From Pomacea canaliculata (lineage: Eukaryota; Mollusca; Gastropoda; Architaenioglossa; Ampullariidae): a stretch of 64,000 nt of DNA. The notes beneath the pieces were generated by a model. That model saw only the letters and a list, made by a program, of their open reading frames with translations. It was not told where the DNA came from and did not search any database. The DNA lies in contig NC_037593.1 of the NCBI RefSeq assembly GCF_003073045.1, forward strand, positions 1,851,525-1,915,524. Direction: 5' to 3'. Shown piece after piece: positions 1 to 10,790 of this stretch; within the stretch, counting starts at the first letter, position 1, and each line of letters begins with the position of its first letter. Both the position numbers and the translations under genes were made by a program.

Positions 1-854
1 ATCACAATTTCTCATGTGGCCCCTTGGGAAAATTAATTGCCCACCCCCCTATAGGCTGGTGAAAGTTCTGGTGGAGGATAATTTTTGTCTCCTCCACTCA
101 CCTGCTGGGATCTTGTTTCCTAGTCTATATAATAGAGTGGCTAGATTTTGTTAGTGTAACTTATCACATATCTTTTTTTTATCACATAACTTATCACATA
201 TCTTCTGCCACTTTTCTTCTCACTATCTGTTAACAGTCTTGTGTCTTGGATGCAAGAGGGTAAAGGATGTAAAGACACGTGTCTCCGTTAGTTGATTTTA
301 CATTTTGGATTCAAGACTGTAAATAATGGGAAGACATTCTCTGATTTCTGGTCAAGTCTTGAATATAAGACTGTAATGATGTACAAGCATTCTATTTCTC
401 TAGTAGTTCTGTGTAACAAATACTGTGACCTTGTACTTCTGTTCCATGAATGCCACATAAATTGTAATGTTGCTAAGGACTGCTGTATGCACTAGTATTA
501 CCTTCATTTTTACCTTTTTAATGTTGATGGCAACTTACAGGCTTCTTTATTGACTAAGGAAATTGGGTAGGAGGAGAGTTGGCTACAACTATACTCCATT
601 GGCTTTGGATTGCATCGTAACTATTTTTGGAAAAAGATTGTCTTGGTAAGAGAATAGATTTTTTTTCATTACTTTTGTTAATTGTAACTGTGATATCAGC
701 AACATTCCATAATTAATTTCATGTTGTTAAATTCTTTTATCAAATATGTTAACTTGAACAAATTGATGATTCTGTGATTTGTAAGGCACTTTTATGTGTA
801 CAAAGGCTCAACTTTATGTGATGTAATAGTGATGAAGAGCTAACTGATGTAAAA
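1..854. other. AT-rich stretch without recognised gene
   Basis: This is AT-rich sequence with only short open frames and stops in all frames. There are homopolymer T runs and short near-repeats (two copies of the string TTATCACATATCTT near 163-202). It could be intron or 3' UTR of a gene to the left. I see no splice-linked coding sequence. Confidence 0.5.
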
Positions 855-1100
855 TGGGGGTGGCGAAGCAGACAGCTGAGTGGCTAGAGCACTAGCATCT
901 GAAACAAGTGGTGTGCCATGTCGATGCCTGGTTTTTCCCCCAGTCAACCCAGCTGTCAGGAGTGGGTACTTGACTCCACAGAGGGTTAGGGAAAGTAAAG
1001 CAGCAAGGGAGAAGAGATGGGCACCATGTAAAGCTGACCTAGAGAAAACCTCACTCCCCCGTGACCAACAAACTACAATAGAGAATGACCTTTACCCTTG
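855..1100 (+). repeat. tRNA-derived SINE, family A, plus orientation
   Basis: A tRNA-like head carries an A-box-like segment (GCTGAGTGGCTAGAGCACT, about 876-894) and a degenerate B-box (GATGCCTGG). The body contains GTTAGGGAAAGTAAAGCAGC and GGGCACCATGTAAAGCTGACC. The same body order (TTAGGGAAGGCAAAG, then a GGTGCTCCA-type block) is found inverted at about 6205-6412, so both are copies of one family. The open frame across it (880-1143) is incidental. Boundaries are approximate because I could not find a target-site duplication. Confidence 0.7.
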
Positions 1101-2960
1101 CCTTCACCTAGTGTATATATACATACACAGACTTTTATGTTAATCTGATTAATGCTGGTAATTTTATCATTCTTAAAATTCTAAAATTTTCTTTTCATGT
1201 TGTTTATGACAGAATTTTACAAAATGGCATGCTAGTATTAACTGTACAAACTTTGTGCAAGTCACAATCTTATGCGATCAAGTCAATCAGATCATTTGAA
1301 ATTTATTTATAAGGCATATTTGATGCATATTATAAGTGCTAGGTGCTTCAGTGGTGTAGAAAGAAACTACCAAAAAACTGTATATTTTCTTAAACTGAAA
1401 AAAATTGTAATGGTGGACAAAGGGTGCTCTGATGAAAAAAAAGGCCAGATGGTGGTTCATCAGCCATTTGGCTGACTGCCAAACTGTTTGGTAAAGCAGA
1501 CAAGGCAGATAAGTATTAATAATTTAAATCCCTTTTTTTTTTAACTGCTCACTATTGGAGCACACTGCTTTTCCCATTGGCTTCAGCCCTCGGATGTCAT
1601 CAAAGTCACTTTGTTCACTACGACAGTATGTCCATAGAGCTTCCAAGTCTTCATTGTTCCAGCCCTATGACTGGTGACTGCCTCTTGCTTTCACATCATA
1701 TAACTCCTGACATCTGTGAATTTTAAATTTATATTTCTAAACTCAGATAGTTTTTACAAACATTTATTTTTGCACTGCAAACATTTGATAAGTCATTGTA
1801 AACAAATTCTGACTTTTCTTGTTTTTCCTGAGAGGGGAGAGAGTGCTGTGCGATATAAATTCACACATTTATTTGGAGAACACATCTTACTAGACAAACA
1901 GTTTTTCTTTCTCTCTCTCTTTCTTTTGGAATATATATGTTGCATTATATATAGCATAGTGTACTTTTCTTGTTTGTATCAAATACACAGCATACAGGAT
2001 GGTTCAAGTTTTTTAGTTGCATCATGTTTGTATCATATTAGTATTCTAGAGTTACATTTATTGGAATCAAAGGTGTGGAAAGAGACTGAAAAGTTAGAAA
2101 AAACAAGGTTTTTAATAATGAATGCTCATGTTAGATGGCAAGACCATTGTGCTTATAATGGAGGTTTAAAACCTATTGATCTTTTTTAATGATTGACATT
2201 CTTGATGATATTTTACTGCTTTATTATCACTGTAATGAGTGTTGATTTTAACCAGTATTGCTAAATTTGAAATCCACTGGCTGGTGGCTGTTGCTCTAAA
2301 AGTTACTGCAGCACCTTCATTAGAAGCTAAGAACAAGATCGAACTATGCAGGTACCTTGTTGATCATATTAATCAGTCTCTTTAAATGACTGAAGTCATA
2401 ATAAAAACAGTTAAAGTTGTCTTTCAGACGAGTTTGTTACTACTTATGAGTATTTCTTGAGAGAACTCATTTCTGTACAAGGGCTGCCGAAAGCCACCAC
2501 AGGCCATGGGATAGATAACCTTTCTGGGCCCCTTGCATTGATCATGAGTTGTAATTGTTTATTTTGCCAATATATAACAATATGCTCGCACTTTATAATT
2601 CGACTATATAGATAGGAAAATTGCATACAGCTATCTACAACACTGCATGAGATGAACATTTGAGAGCTGTTTACATGTAAGTGGTCTATAAATGAGGGAA
2701 CACGATGTGAAAAGATTAAACTATTCGCACAACTATAGAAAAATGTTACTAGTGGACGTGAATAACTCGAGAGATTAAAAAAGAAAAACACGCCGAAGAT
2801 TAAAGATAACAAGATTTATGTCCTTTACCCAATGCATGTGTGGTGTCAGATTTGTGTACAATTATTGGAGGCAGCAGTAAGTCTAGTAGTTGTGAAGCCT
2901 ACACTTTATAGCGCTCTTTAAAGTCTAAACTAATTTTTTTCCCTCTTACTGCCTTTTCGC
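1101..2960. other. AT-rich stretch without recognised gene
   Basis: Mostly AT-rich, with a 157-codon open frame at 1716-2189 whose low-complexity, Phe/Ile/Tyr-rich composition looks like chance. Long T runs occur at about 1531-1541 and a poly(A) run near 2980. Nothing here could be tied to a gene. Confidence 0.5.
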
Positions 2961-3049
2961 TTTTGTTTAAAAGAAAACGAAAAAAAAAAAATCCCGGGCC
3001 CAGGTACACCATCTGTCCCTACTCCTCCCTCTTGTCAAGACAGCTAAAG

Positions 3050-3361
3050 ATGGCCAGCAGGCAGCAGGAGCAGAAGGGTTCACAAAAGCTGGCGGCAAGC
3101 CTTCTTCCTGCGGCGAAAGACAGCAGGCGGAGCAAGCCGATCAAGCTACTGGTTCCGAAATTGGAACTTTGGAGTGGTCACAGCACGAGGCAAGCCACTC
3201 GCACCTGCGATCTAGAAAGTAGCTATCGACTCAAACACCGTGAGTCGGTGATGACAGCTCACCATCCTTGCGAAAAGCTGCTGAGTGGTTCTAACAACCT
3301 ACGACATCACCAACAGCTGACTAGTTCTCGGCAGACCGTGGTGGGACAGCCTCCCAGCTGA
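3050..3361 (+). CDS. Unrecognised ORF, possible N-terminal coding segment
   Basis: This is a 103-codon frame from an ATG in good context (AAAGATGGCC, A at -3 and G at +4), lying where base composition switches from AT-rich to GC-rich. The peptide is basic and rich in Ser, Gln, Arg and Lys (starts MASRQQEQKG) and has no recognised domain. It stops about 590 bases upstream of the TATA-box candidate at 3953. It could be a short lineage-specific protein, part of an upstream exon, or chance. No splice partner was identified. Confidence 0.22.
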   Translation: MASRQQEQKGSQKLAASLLPAAKDSRRSKPIKLLVPKLELWSGHSTRQATRTCDLESSYRLKHRESVMTAHHPCEKLLSGSNNLRHHQQLTSSRQTVVGQPPS

Positions 3362-3628
3362 CCCCAAAGCAACCCCTCAACGGTTGTTACTGAAGAAGTC
3401 ATTGGACTTATTACAGCCTACCAGTGGAAGACACTGTGATACTGCGTGTACTTACCTGACTGAGGGCTGTGCTGCCTCTGTGACAACGAATCGAGTTTTC
3501 TTTTCGGTTAAACTACGGAAGGACAACAGGCGGCGCAGTCGGTATAGTGCGACAGATCCTGGGTGTTACAATAGCGTGACACACAGTAAAACTTAGTCAG
3601 TGGTGTGATACTGAGCGAGATACGATAG

Positions 3629-3962
3629 TGACGTGAGCTGGAGGGCAAATGTCATAGTGACGTGTTGTCTCTGATGTTTCCTGTTCACTCGCTCGGATGA
3701 CACAGTGACGTCTGGTGTAGCCTGAGGTGACACCAGCAGCGTGGAGCCCAATCGGACGACATGACTTCATGTGCGGCAGTAAAAGACTGACATTACTGCC
3801 AATCGATACAGCGACGTCATCACATTATGTAGCTGCTGTTGTGTCTCTGCCATATGCCAGTGACGCATAGTGTTGGCACTATGACCTCTGGTGTGACACC
3901 CACAACCTCTCTCCCAACGTGACGCTAAAATCTGACGTTCATAGTTTGACACTATATAAGGC
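3629..3962 (+). promoter_or_regulatory. Candidate TATA promoter with TGACG (CRE-half-site) array
   Basis: Seven TGACG cores lie within about 310 bp: 3629, 3658, 3706 (TGACGTCT), 3814-3818 on the minus strand (CGACGTCA), 3861, 3920 and 3933. They are followed by a good TATA box, CTATATAAGGCG, at 3953-3960. About 0.6 TGACG cores would be expected by chance over both strands. CREB/ATF-family bZIP factors are known to bind TGACGTCA and its TGACG half. A start site near 3980-3990 is inferred from TATA spacing. The first reasonable ATG downstream is at 4257. Confidence 0.45.
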
Positions 3963-4256
3963 GAGCACTCACCTTAAGTTCAAAAGAAAACAATTTCTCT
4001 CATAGAACTATTTTAATTATTTCTGTAATCACAGAGGGCACTGTCAGACCCAATGCAAGCACGTGGCAATTAGTTGGGTGCAAAGGTTGCAGTTTGCTGT
4101 AGATGTTCTGATGATGTCACACTACATTGTGCTAACATTAGTGCTTCATGCAACGACCTGTGCTGTGGTGTGTCTGTGATTTCGATCAGTCGTGAGTGCG
4201 GCAGTAGCGGCGCTGCAGTCTCCACGCGCGGTTACCATTCACGACAAGCTCATTAA

Positions 4257-4475
4257 ATGTCATCGGGGAGCGCCAGTCAGAAACAAGGGCGGTCATCAAA
4301 TTCCTCAACGAGGCCGAAGTCAGCGAAGCGTGGAATCGTCAGACCAGAAACTCTTTCATCTCAAGCTGTGTCAGGAGTTATCTTTCCTATACGTCTGGGC
4401 CTACAGGGGCGACAACAAAAGCTGCTTGTCTCCCCTACTGCCGACATTTCACGCTTGGCTAATCGTGGCTGTTAA
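4257..4475 (+). CDS. Unrecognised small ORF downstream of TATA candidate
   Basis: A 72-codon frame starting ATGTCATCGGG (A at -3), about 300 bases after the TATA box at 3953. The peptide is Ser/Lys/Arg-rich at the N-terminus (MSSGSASQKQGRSSNSS) and then more hydrophobic (GVIFPIRLGLQG). No domain is recognised. Two other frames are also open here (4192-4491 and 4478-4765), so coding status is uncertain. It is reported because of its position behind the only good TATA element in the region. Confidence 0.22.
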   Translation: MSSGSASQKQGRSSNSSTRPKSAKRGIVRPETLSSQAVSGVIFPIRLGLQGRQQKLLVSPTADISRLANRGC

Positions 4476-4499
4476 TTGTGGCGAGAATTAATCGCATCA

Positions 4500-6200
4500 A
4501 CGTAAGGCTGCGCACGCATTCGTGTGACGTAGTTGGTCTTTCCCCACAGACAGCCAGACACGCAGGCAAACACACAGATAACCACAGCAAACAACACCAT
4601 GAGCAGACACTCGATAAACCAGAAAAAACATCGCTTAGACATATTTTATATTTACCCACGACAAACTATTTGCTCGTGACACGTAATAAACCGTTTCCTT
4701 CTTTCACCAGAGTGATGTTTTCCTTTGTTACATACGCAACGAACACATTTCGTCTTTATAAATGATAACTATTCAATATATTCCTTTAACAGATGATAAG
4801 CATGATCACTTTTTTTACACCTGATGAGTATTTTCGTAAACATGGAACAAGTTTTCTTTATGCATTCTTTAAGCTTTCTCTATCGTTAATATGTGTGTGC
4901 TCTCACACACTGACATTCTCTCTCAGCATCTCTCTTTCACATGCGCGTGCGTGATAAACATTTTCTCTCTTCTGATGAACCTGCCCTCAGAGGTTCCGAT
5001 ACTTGTTCTTCCACAAGAGGGGACAGAAAGTAGGTAAACCGAGAACAGATTGCAAGGTGGACAGAGGACACGCACTATGAACTGTTCACACGCAGGTAAA
5101 TCTGTTCTGACGATTCGCGAACTCAGCTATCAAGGTGACCATCTACACTTACAACAAGACAACAGGTGGGCTGTATGGTGAGCAGTCGAACTGTAACAGT
5201 AATCTTACAGTCGACACTCTGGTTATACTCCTCTGGCTGACTGCACCAAAAATTATCTCTTCCGTCTCTCTCTCCCCCACTAGCTCTCCCCCCAAAGATA
5301 TTCTCCCGCTGTGTGTGTGCGCGAGCGCTGATTGTGTGTGTGTGTGCTCGTCTGTACGGAAGTGCCTGTGTGTACATGTTCTCTATCGTGCTGGTATCGG
5401 CACATTCAAGCGAAAATAATAGCTGGATATTTTTGTATGGCAGCCTAAAGCCATGTCGCTTACAGTTAGCAAGAAGTTAATAACATTATTCACGGCTCTG
5501 CGCACACAAGCAGCCAGTCATGTTGAGCTGTTTGTAGGCCAACGGTGGGGAAGCTAATCAGTAAAGGTTATAGATGAGGTCACAGTGCTAGTCAATAGAC
5601 GGTATTGTCTCCAGACACACCCCCTGTCTAACAAACAGTTCCTCGCAGACTAAAGAGACTTGCACTCACTTGTCCCCTAGGGGAGGTACCCTCACACACC
5701 AAGCGTGACATTCTGGTTGTTGTTCACACCACGCTGTCCTGAGTTTGTGGAGCCTGGAGAGGAAATTATTTCAGGCGGTGAGTTGCCTTATTCATTTATA
5801 ATTGTCTTTTTCACGCGGATAAATTCGACCTTTTTTCCAGTTAGTTGTTTGTGCGTGTCGAGATGCTGTTGTTTCCATCGTCACAACAACCTGACTGTAA
5901 CGTACACAGTGTGACGTACACTGGCGCTGACTGCATCAAAGATGCATCGTCTGTTATGTTTGTACTTACCATGACTTTAGAGACCAATCATCGTACACAA
6001 CCTGGCAGACGGTTTTTGTTTTACTGTCCTAGTCAGGCTCCACAGCTTTTTGACTTTAAGGTAAGCTGAGCAGAGTTCAGTAGTGACAGTTCAGTAATTA
6101 AATGCAGAATTTAAAATCGCCGTTGCAGGAAGACAATGTGTAGTTAAGATGAGAATACAACAGCAGTGTTTAAATATTGCATTAACTACATAGAGTTAGG
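4500..6200. other. No recognised gene; short simple repeats
   Basis: Contains GT/CA-rich patches (for example TGTGTGTGCGCGAGCGCTG near 5311-5330 and a GT run at about 5334-5346) and several short frames on both strands that overlap one another and show no clear coding signature. Confidence 0.45.
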
Positions 6201-6204
6201 TAAA

Positions 6205-6412
6205 ATGTCCCCATAGCCAAAAGGTCACATGGACAACGAACGTGTGTGGAGCACCAAACCCAACCCTCTTCTTCACCTTTGCCTTCCCTAACATATTAAG
6301 TTCCAAGAACATGGTGGGGCAGGGGAAGAGAATTTTCGAACCAAGGATGAGTAGACCTCCAATCCGCAACCTGTAGTCGAGTGGTCTAATCACTGTACGA
6401 TGGCTTTATTTA
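6205..6412 (-). repeat. tRNA-derived SINE, family A, minus orientation
   Basis: Read on the minus strand, the head carries an A-box-like segment (CAGTGATTAGACCACTCG) and a good B-box (GGTTCGAAAATTC). It is followed by a body with GTTAGGGAAGGCAAAGGTG and a GGTGCTCCACA block. Element order and body motifs match the plus-strand copy at 855-1100. No true tRNA cloverleaf is intact. Ends are approximate. Confidence 0.75.
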
Positions 6413-9400
6413 ATAATTCGAGAACAGAAAATTATCGAGTGCTGAAGCACAGGATAAATAAAGTGGGAGGATTTCCTGCAGAAATTTACAGTGTGCTAAA
6501 AATTGTGTTCGAAAGATCGACATCGCATTAATGTGAGAAAGCGTGTGAAAGAAGTTTATAGTCTGTTAAATTAATTTGTGAGCGACTGGAGGAGCTAAAA
6601 ATAATATAGGGTTTATTGACTGTTTTAACTTAGCTTGGGCAGTTTATAGCATGCTGAAATGAATCTGGAAAAGGTTTGCAGTGTGCACAGCCTGTGGTAC
6701 ACGGACAAGTGTGATGAGGCTAACAGATGGCAGACTGGGTGGCCAAGGGTCGCTCGGTGCAGTCCTGTACACTCGGTCGATGTCGTTGTTCCAGCAGCTC
6801 AGGCTCTCAGCTCGTTCATATAACCCTCGCAGGTAGCACGTGGTACCTGAGTTACTGTTCCAGTTTCTCTAGCGCGAGACAATGTCACTATGGCTTCCTG
6901 AAAGGTAAAGCTTTGAGGTTTCGGAGCCAGCGCCCCCACGGTGGTCGATACCTGTCGGTGGGTGGACAACGTATCTGAAGGCTGGTAGAGCGGATCGGGT
7001 GGGATACGGGTAGGGGCTGAGGGCACAGGACGACTGACAACAACACTAAAGGTGTGACAATGTGTCAGAGAAACTCACCTTTGTCAACAGTATTCACACC
7101 AAAGGCTTCCTACATCGTCTGGTCTACAAGTAACATCGTGACAGTCACAAACTCATCATCAGTCGCATCCTCATCCACCTCAATGCTAACAACAACTGAC
7201 AGTGTGAGGACACCATGGATGTGCGTGTGACAAACAGCTAAAAATAGAAGAAAGGGTGACAAACGGATGAGGAACATGTGCGAGTAAGTAAATAATTTAA
7301 CATGCATCTAAATGACAAAGAAATAAGTTTTTTACATCGATTTATGTGTAAATATTTGTGATATTATATTTTTAATGATAAAGTCAGTATCAGCAGTCAG
7401 TTGTAACTATAAAATAAAACTGCAATGCTGGAAATTAATCATCTAACGGAAAAGTTAGAAGAGTTTATCTTTAGACAAACGCACATCTGAAATATATTTA
7501 TATTTTATTAACATTTATTTTAATAGTACACATGGAATAGTTAACTCAAATGCGCCCAGTTGTAACAGACAATCAATAATAATAAAACTTAGACTGCAAT
7601 GTGTGTACGGGATTGTTGCCTATCAAATTTTAATGTGGAGAAGCTTTACTTACCAGTCTATCGAGTGAACTCCGTTCGAACCTTTTCCGTAACTTCAGTC
7701 GCAGCTTCTAAATAAAGTTCAACCTGTAGGACTGTATTCCCGAAATCGACCTTTTCATTTTCTGGGCAAAAAATTGCTTCTTGAACACAACAACCTGAGT
7801 GATATTTCTTCGTGTGACTAGCAGACGTGAAAATGTTTGCTGGACTCACTGCGACAAATACTAAATATACTCAGCGGAACTCTCCAGTGTAGGAGACTAA
7901 TTTCTTCTGCCTTCCGCTGGACATCCAGAATTAGAAAGTTTATTTATTGATTTTTATTTCTAATAATTTCTAACATGATAATTACTGTAGTAATAATAAT
8001 AATAGTAATAATAATAGTAATAATATTATTTTTTATGAGGTGGTAAGGGGCAGAGAAGTTTCCAAACTGAAGCCGCTGAAGTTTCTCATCTCACTGTCTG
8101 TTCACGGTTCCATCGTTTCATCTCTACACCTCTTATTCTGGTGGAACAGAAGGCGGTTAATGAAGCCACATCAATTATTCGGCCCGCACCCACCTGCTTG
8201 TCTAGTGCGCCCTGACTTTCTAGACCGCACGTTCATCACGCATGGGATGGATGATGGGAAGGGAGAGCAGCAACAGAAAAAAGTCTGTGCTTGGCTGGAA
8301 ACTGTAAATTTTTATGTCTGGAAGGCATCCTCACATGCAGATTAGAAAAGCGATGAAAAAACCCACGGGTATATATTTGAGCTTATTCTGGACGCTGATG
8401 TTGATGTGTCGACAACGATGACAAGTTCTTGACGACAGTTGAAGTGAGAGAGCCAGGTGTTCCTGCTGCTGTCACAGAAAGTGCTGCCATACAGGGTAAG
8501 TCCTCCGTTAAAATGTTCCGTTAACAAAAATACACATTAGAGATTAGTGTATCAACCGTCATAAGCAGCCATCTTTAAACTGAAACAAATTGAACAGAAG
8601 TGATCATGGGCTTGGAAATTTCAATGCTTCGGTTAGTTCGGGGAATTGAGGTGGTTGTTGTGTTTAGTCTCCATGGAAGTGTGTTTTTGTAAGTGTTTGT
8701 TTCTCAGTGCAGGTAAAATTTATTGTGAATTTCGCAACACCATGTGTTCATCGTTCAAAATTAAGTTGATCTCCTTGCTATTTATAGGTTTCTCGTACTT
8801 GCCCCTCGCCCACCGAGTTCCAGTCCCAGTAGTCTCCACAGGCAAAAAGCAAACACTGAGTGTTCAAGGTGTGTTCAGATACTCATAGTAATTTGAAAGC
8901 AGTTCATTTTCCTTTAGTCCTCTGCGGTTGACACCAATCAGGTTTATTTTCGATGATATTCACCACCACTACCATGAGCTGTTAGCTTTTTCGACACCAG
9001 GTAGATTGGGCATGTGGTTCTATTTTGGGTGTTTCACCTCATTGAAATTACTGTTTAGTTACGAAAACAGTAAAGTAAACAAGCAAACAACACATACACC
9101 TCTTCTCACACCTGTACACACACAGGGCGCGTGCAAAAGCTGTTAGTCAATGGCTAAAAGCTTTTCTAAGCTGACGTATTCTAGAACTAGGGGAAAGCGG
9201 CTAATTTTTTAAAATTAACATTAATTCAATTAAAAAATATCGAAAAAGAGACATTTTTACGATTACCGCATCCATTTTTTCCTGTTCTACAGGGTCAAGG
9301 TGCACTCTGTCTATCCCACACCCTCTCAGTGAGGTCAGGAACGCGGAGGTGTGGCATTCCAGTGTCTCTACTGTAGCACTCGATCTGTAATGAGGGCGCC

Positions 9401-9680
9401 ACCCTAGGTTTTCAGTGGGTACTTTATTAACCTGTCATTGAGCAGCGAACACACTCGTTGTCAGGCTGTTGTGGTGTCGTAGATTACCTGCACTGAGACA
9501 GTCTCGACATGTTCCCATTCAGCGACACTCCCGCACAACAGTTTGACACCCAAGCCATGGACTAGTGGAACAAGATCCTTGTAATTAATATTATAATTGC
9601 TGCTGGAGGGAGCACTCAGTCGTCTGAGAGTCATGAGAGGGTGAGTATGCCGGAGCTTTATAGATTGTTTTCTCCTTCTA
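6413..9680. other. No recognised gene
   Basis: Mixed composition with short frames only. A TAA/TAG-rich microsatellite lies at about 7985-8031. A slightly GC-richer block at 8040-8345 keeps a 101-codon frame open but has no recognised similarity. I could not link any of this to neighbouring exons. Confidence 0.4.
7985..8031. repeat. (TAA)n-like microsatellite
   Basis: Imperfect trinucleotide array made of TAATAATAATAG-type units, spanning about 45 bases. Confidence 0.9.
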
Positions 9681-10151
9681 CTACCTACCTACAGTTAGCC
9701 AATCTTGGAGTGCAAACACATGCTTTATTTCAAAAATCGCGGTTTTCTTCGAGTATAATCGCATCAGTTGATAAATCCGCTGGGCCATGGGCAACACTTT
9801 TTTTTTTCGTCTGACAGATACAAACTCAGGTTGGAGATCACACGACGAGCGCACCTGTCCAACACAGATGCCAGCAAACTTCACACACCTGGATACATAC
9901 TGAGACACTGAGTTCAGGTTTTCTGAATGCCCACACAAAGAAACGAATGATCTGATGTGAGGTTCCCACATTCTAGAACATACCAAATAGATTGACAAGT
10001 AAACCCCCAGAAAGAGGCCAGCACCAGAATAACCAACAGTTAGCAAGAAAATCAAGGTATTGGGTGAGTGAATGGTGTGTTTGTGTATTTGTCTACATCG
10101 TGATTTGGTAAGACAGGGTTCTTTTGCACCACTCAGCTGGTATGTCAACAA
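9681..10151 (-). CDS. Unrecognised 156-codon ORF with one hydrophobic segment
   Basis: An ATG-initiated frame on the minus strand. Residues about 33-59 (beginning LIFLLTVGYSGAGLFLGVYL) could form a membrane helix. The rest is unremarkable and ends in a basic stretch. Third-position base use is mixed and no splice sites or homologues are recognised. It may well be chance; it is listed because of its length in non-GC-rich sequence. Confidence 0.2.
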   Translation of the reverse strand: MLTYQLSGAKEPCLTKSRCRQIHKHTIHSPNTLIFLLTVGYSGAGLFLGVYLSIYLVCSRMWEPHIRSFVSLCGHSENLNSVSQYVSRCVKFAGICVGQVRSSCDLQPEFVSVRRKKKVLPMAQRIYQLMRLYSKKTAIFEIKHVFALQDWLTVGR

Positions 10152-10704
10152 AACTATGAAAGGTTTGGCTGCTTTTTGTTTTATTTACTTGCTTAGTTCT
10201 ACAGGAAAGGATTTTTAGTTCATAAATGTTTGGTGTACAAAATCTAATGAAGTATATTTACAGTCAATTAAAAAGTGTAAAAGGAGAGATTCAGGAGGGT
10301 GTGCAAGAACTGCTTCCTACTCGCTATTTATTAAAAAATGTTCGGGTGGACCCACGACAGGGTCACTGACCGCGGCTTTTTAAGGCGGAGGACTTAGAAA
10401 ACGAGATGACAGGGTCAGTAGCGATGTATAGGAACACAGTTGGTGACCGACTTCTCACAGCAGGGTAGCATCACACTGCAATGCCAGTGTGTGTCGGTGA
10501 CGTTTGCGACAGGACGTTGTGCGAGAAAGGAAACACAACAAAAATTATTGCTGGTGTTGGCTGCACCTCAAATACAAATCCTGTTTGATCGATAAAATGT
10601 CGGACTGTTCTTTGCAGAAAGATTTGATGGCGGAGTTACTGCGGCGAGGGTGAAGGGCCTCGGGTGCATGACGAAACAGGATGGGGAGCCCCGCCCCCAG
10701 AGCG

Positions 10705-10790
10705 TGACGTCGGATTATCGCAGCGACAGGCGTGACGTATGCCTCGTGCGGGCTGATAATACATCGCTGACGTCACGATGGATGACGTCA
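10705..10790. promoter_or_regulatory. Cluster of full CRE octamers
   Basis: Four TGACGT sites lie in 86 bp: TGACGTCG at 10705, TGACGTAT at 10733, and two perfect palindromes TGACGTCA at 10768 and 10783. They sit at the 5' end of the long plus-strand frame beginning at 10778. If that ATG is used, the last octamer is inside codons 2-5. The next in-frame ATG at 10907 would leave all four upstream. A promoter role is inference. Confidence 0.4.

Noticed and set aside
1716-2189. 157-codon plus-strand ORF
   Set aside because: AT-rich, Phe/Ile/Tyr-rich and with low-complexity codons; no splice sites or recognisable motif. Most likely chance.
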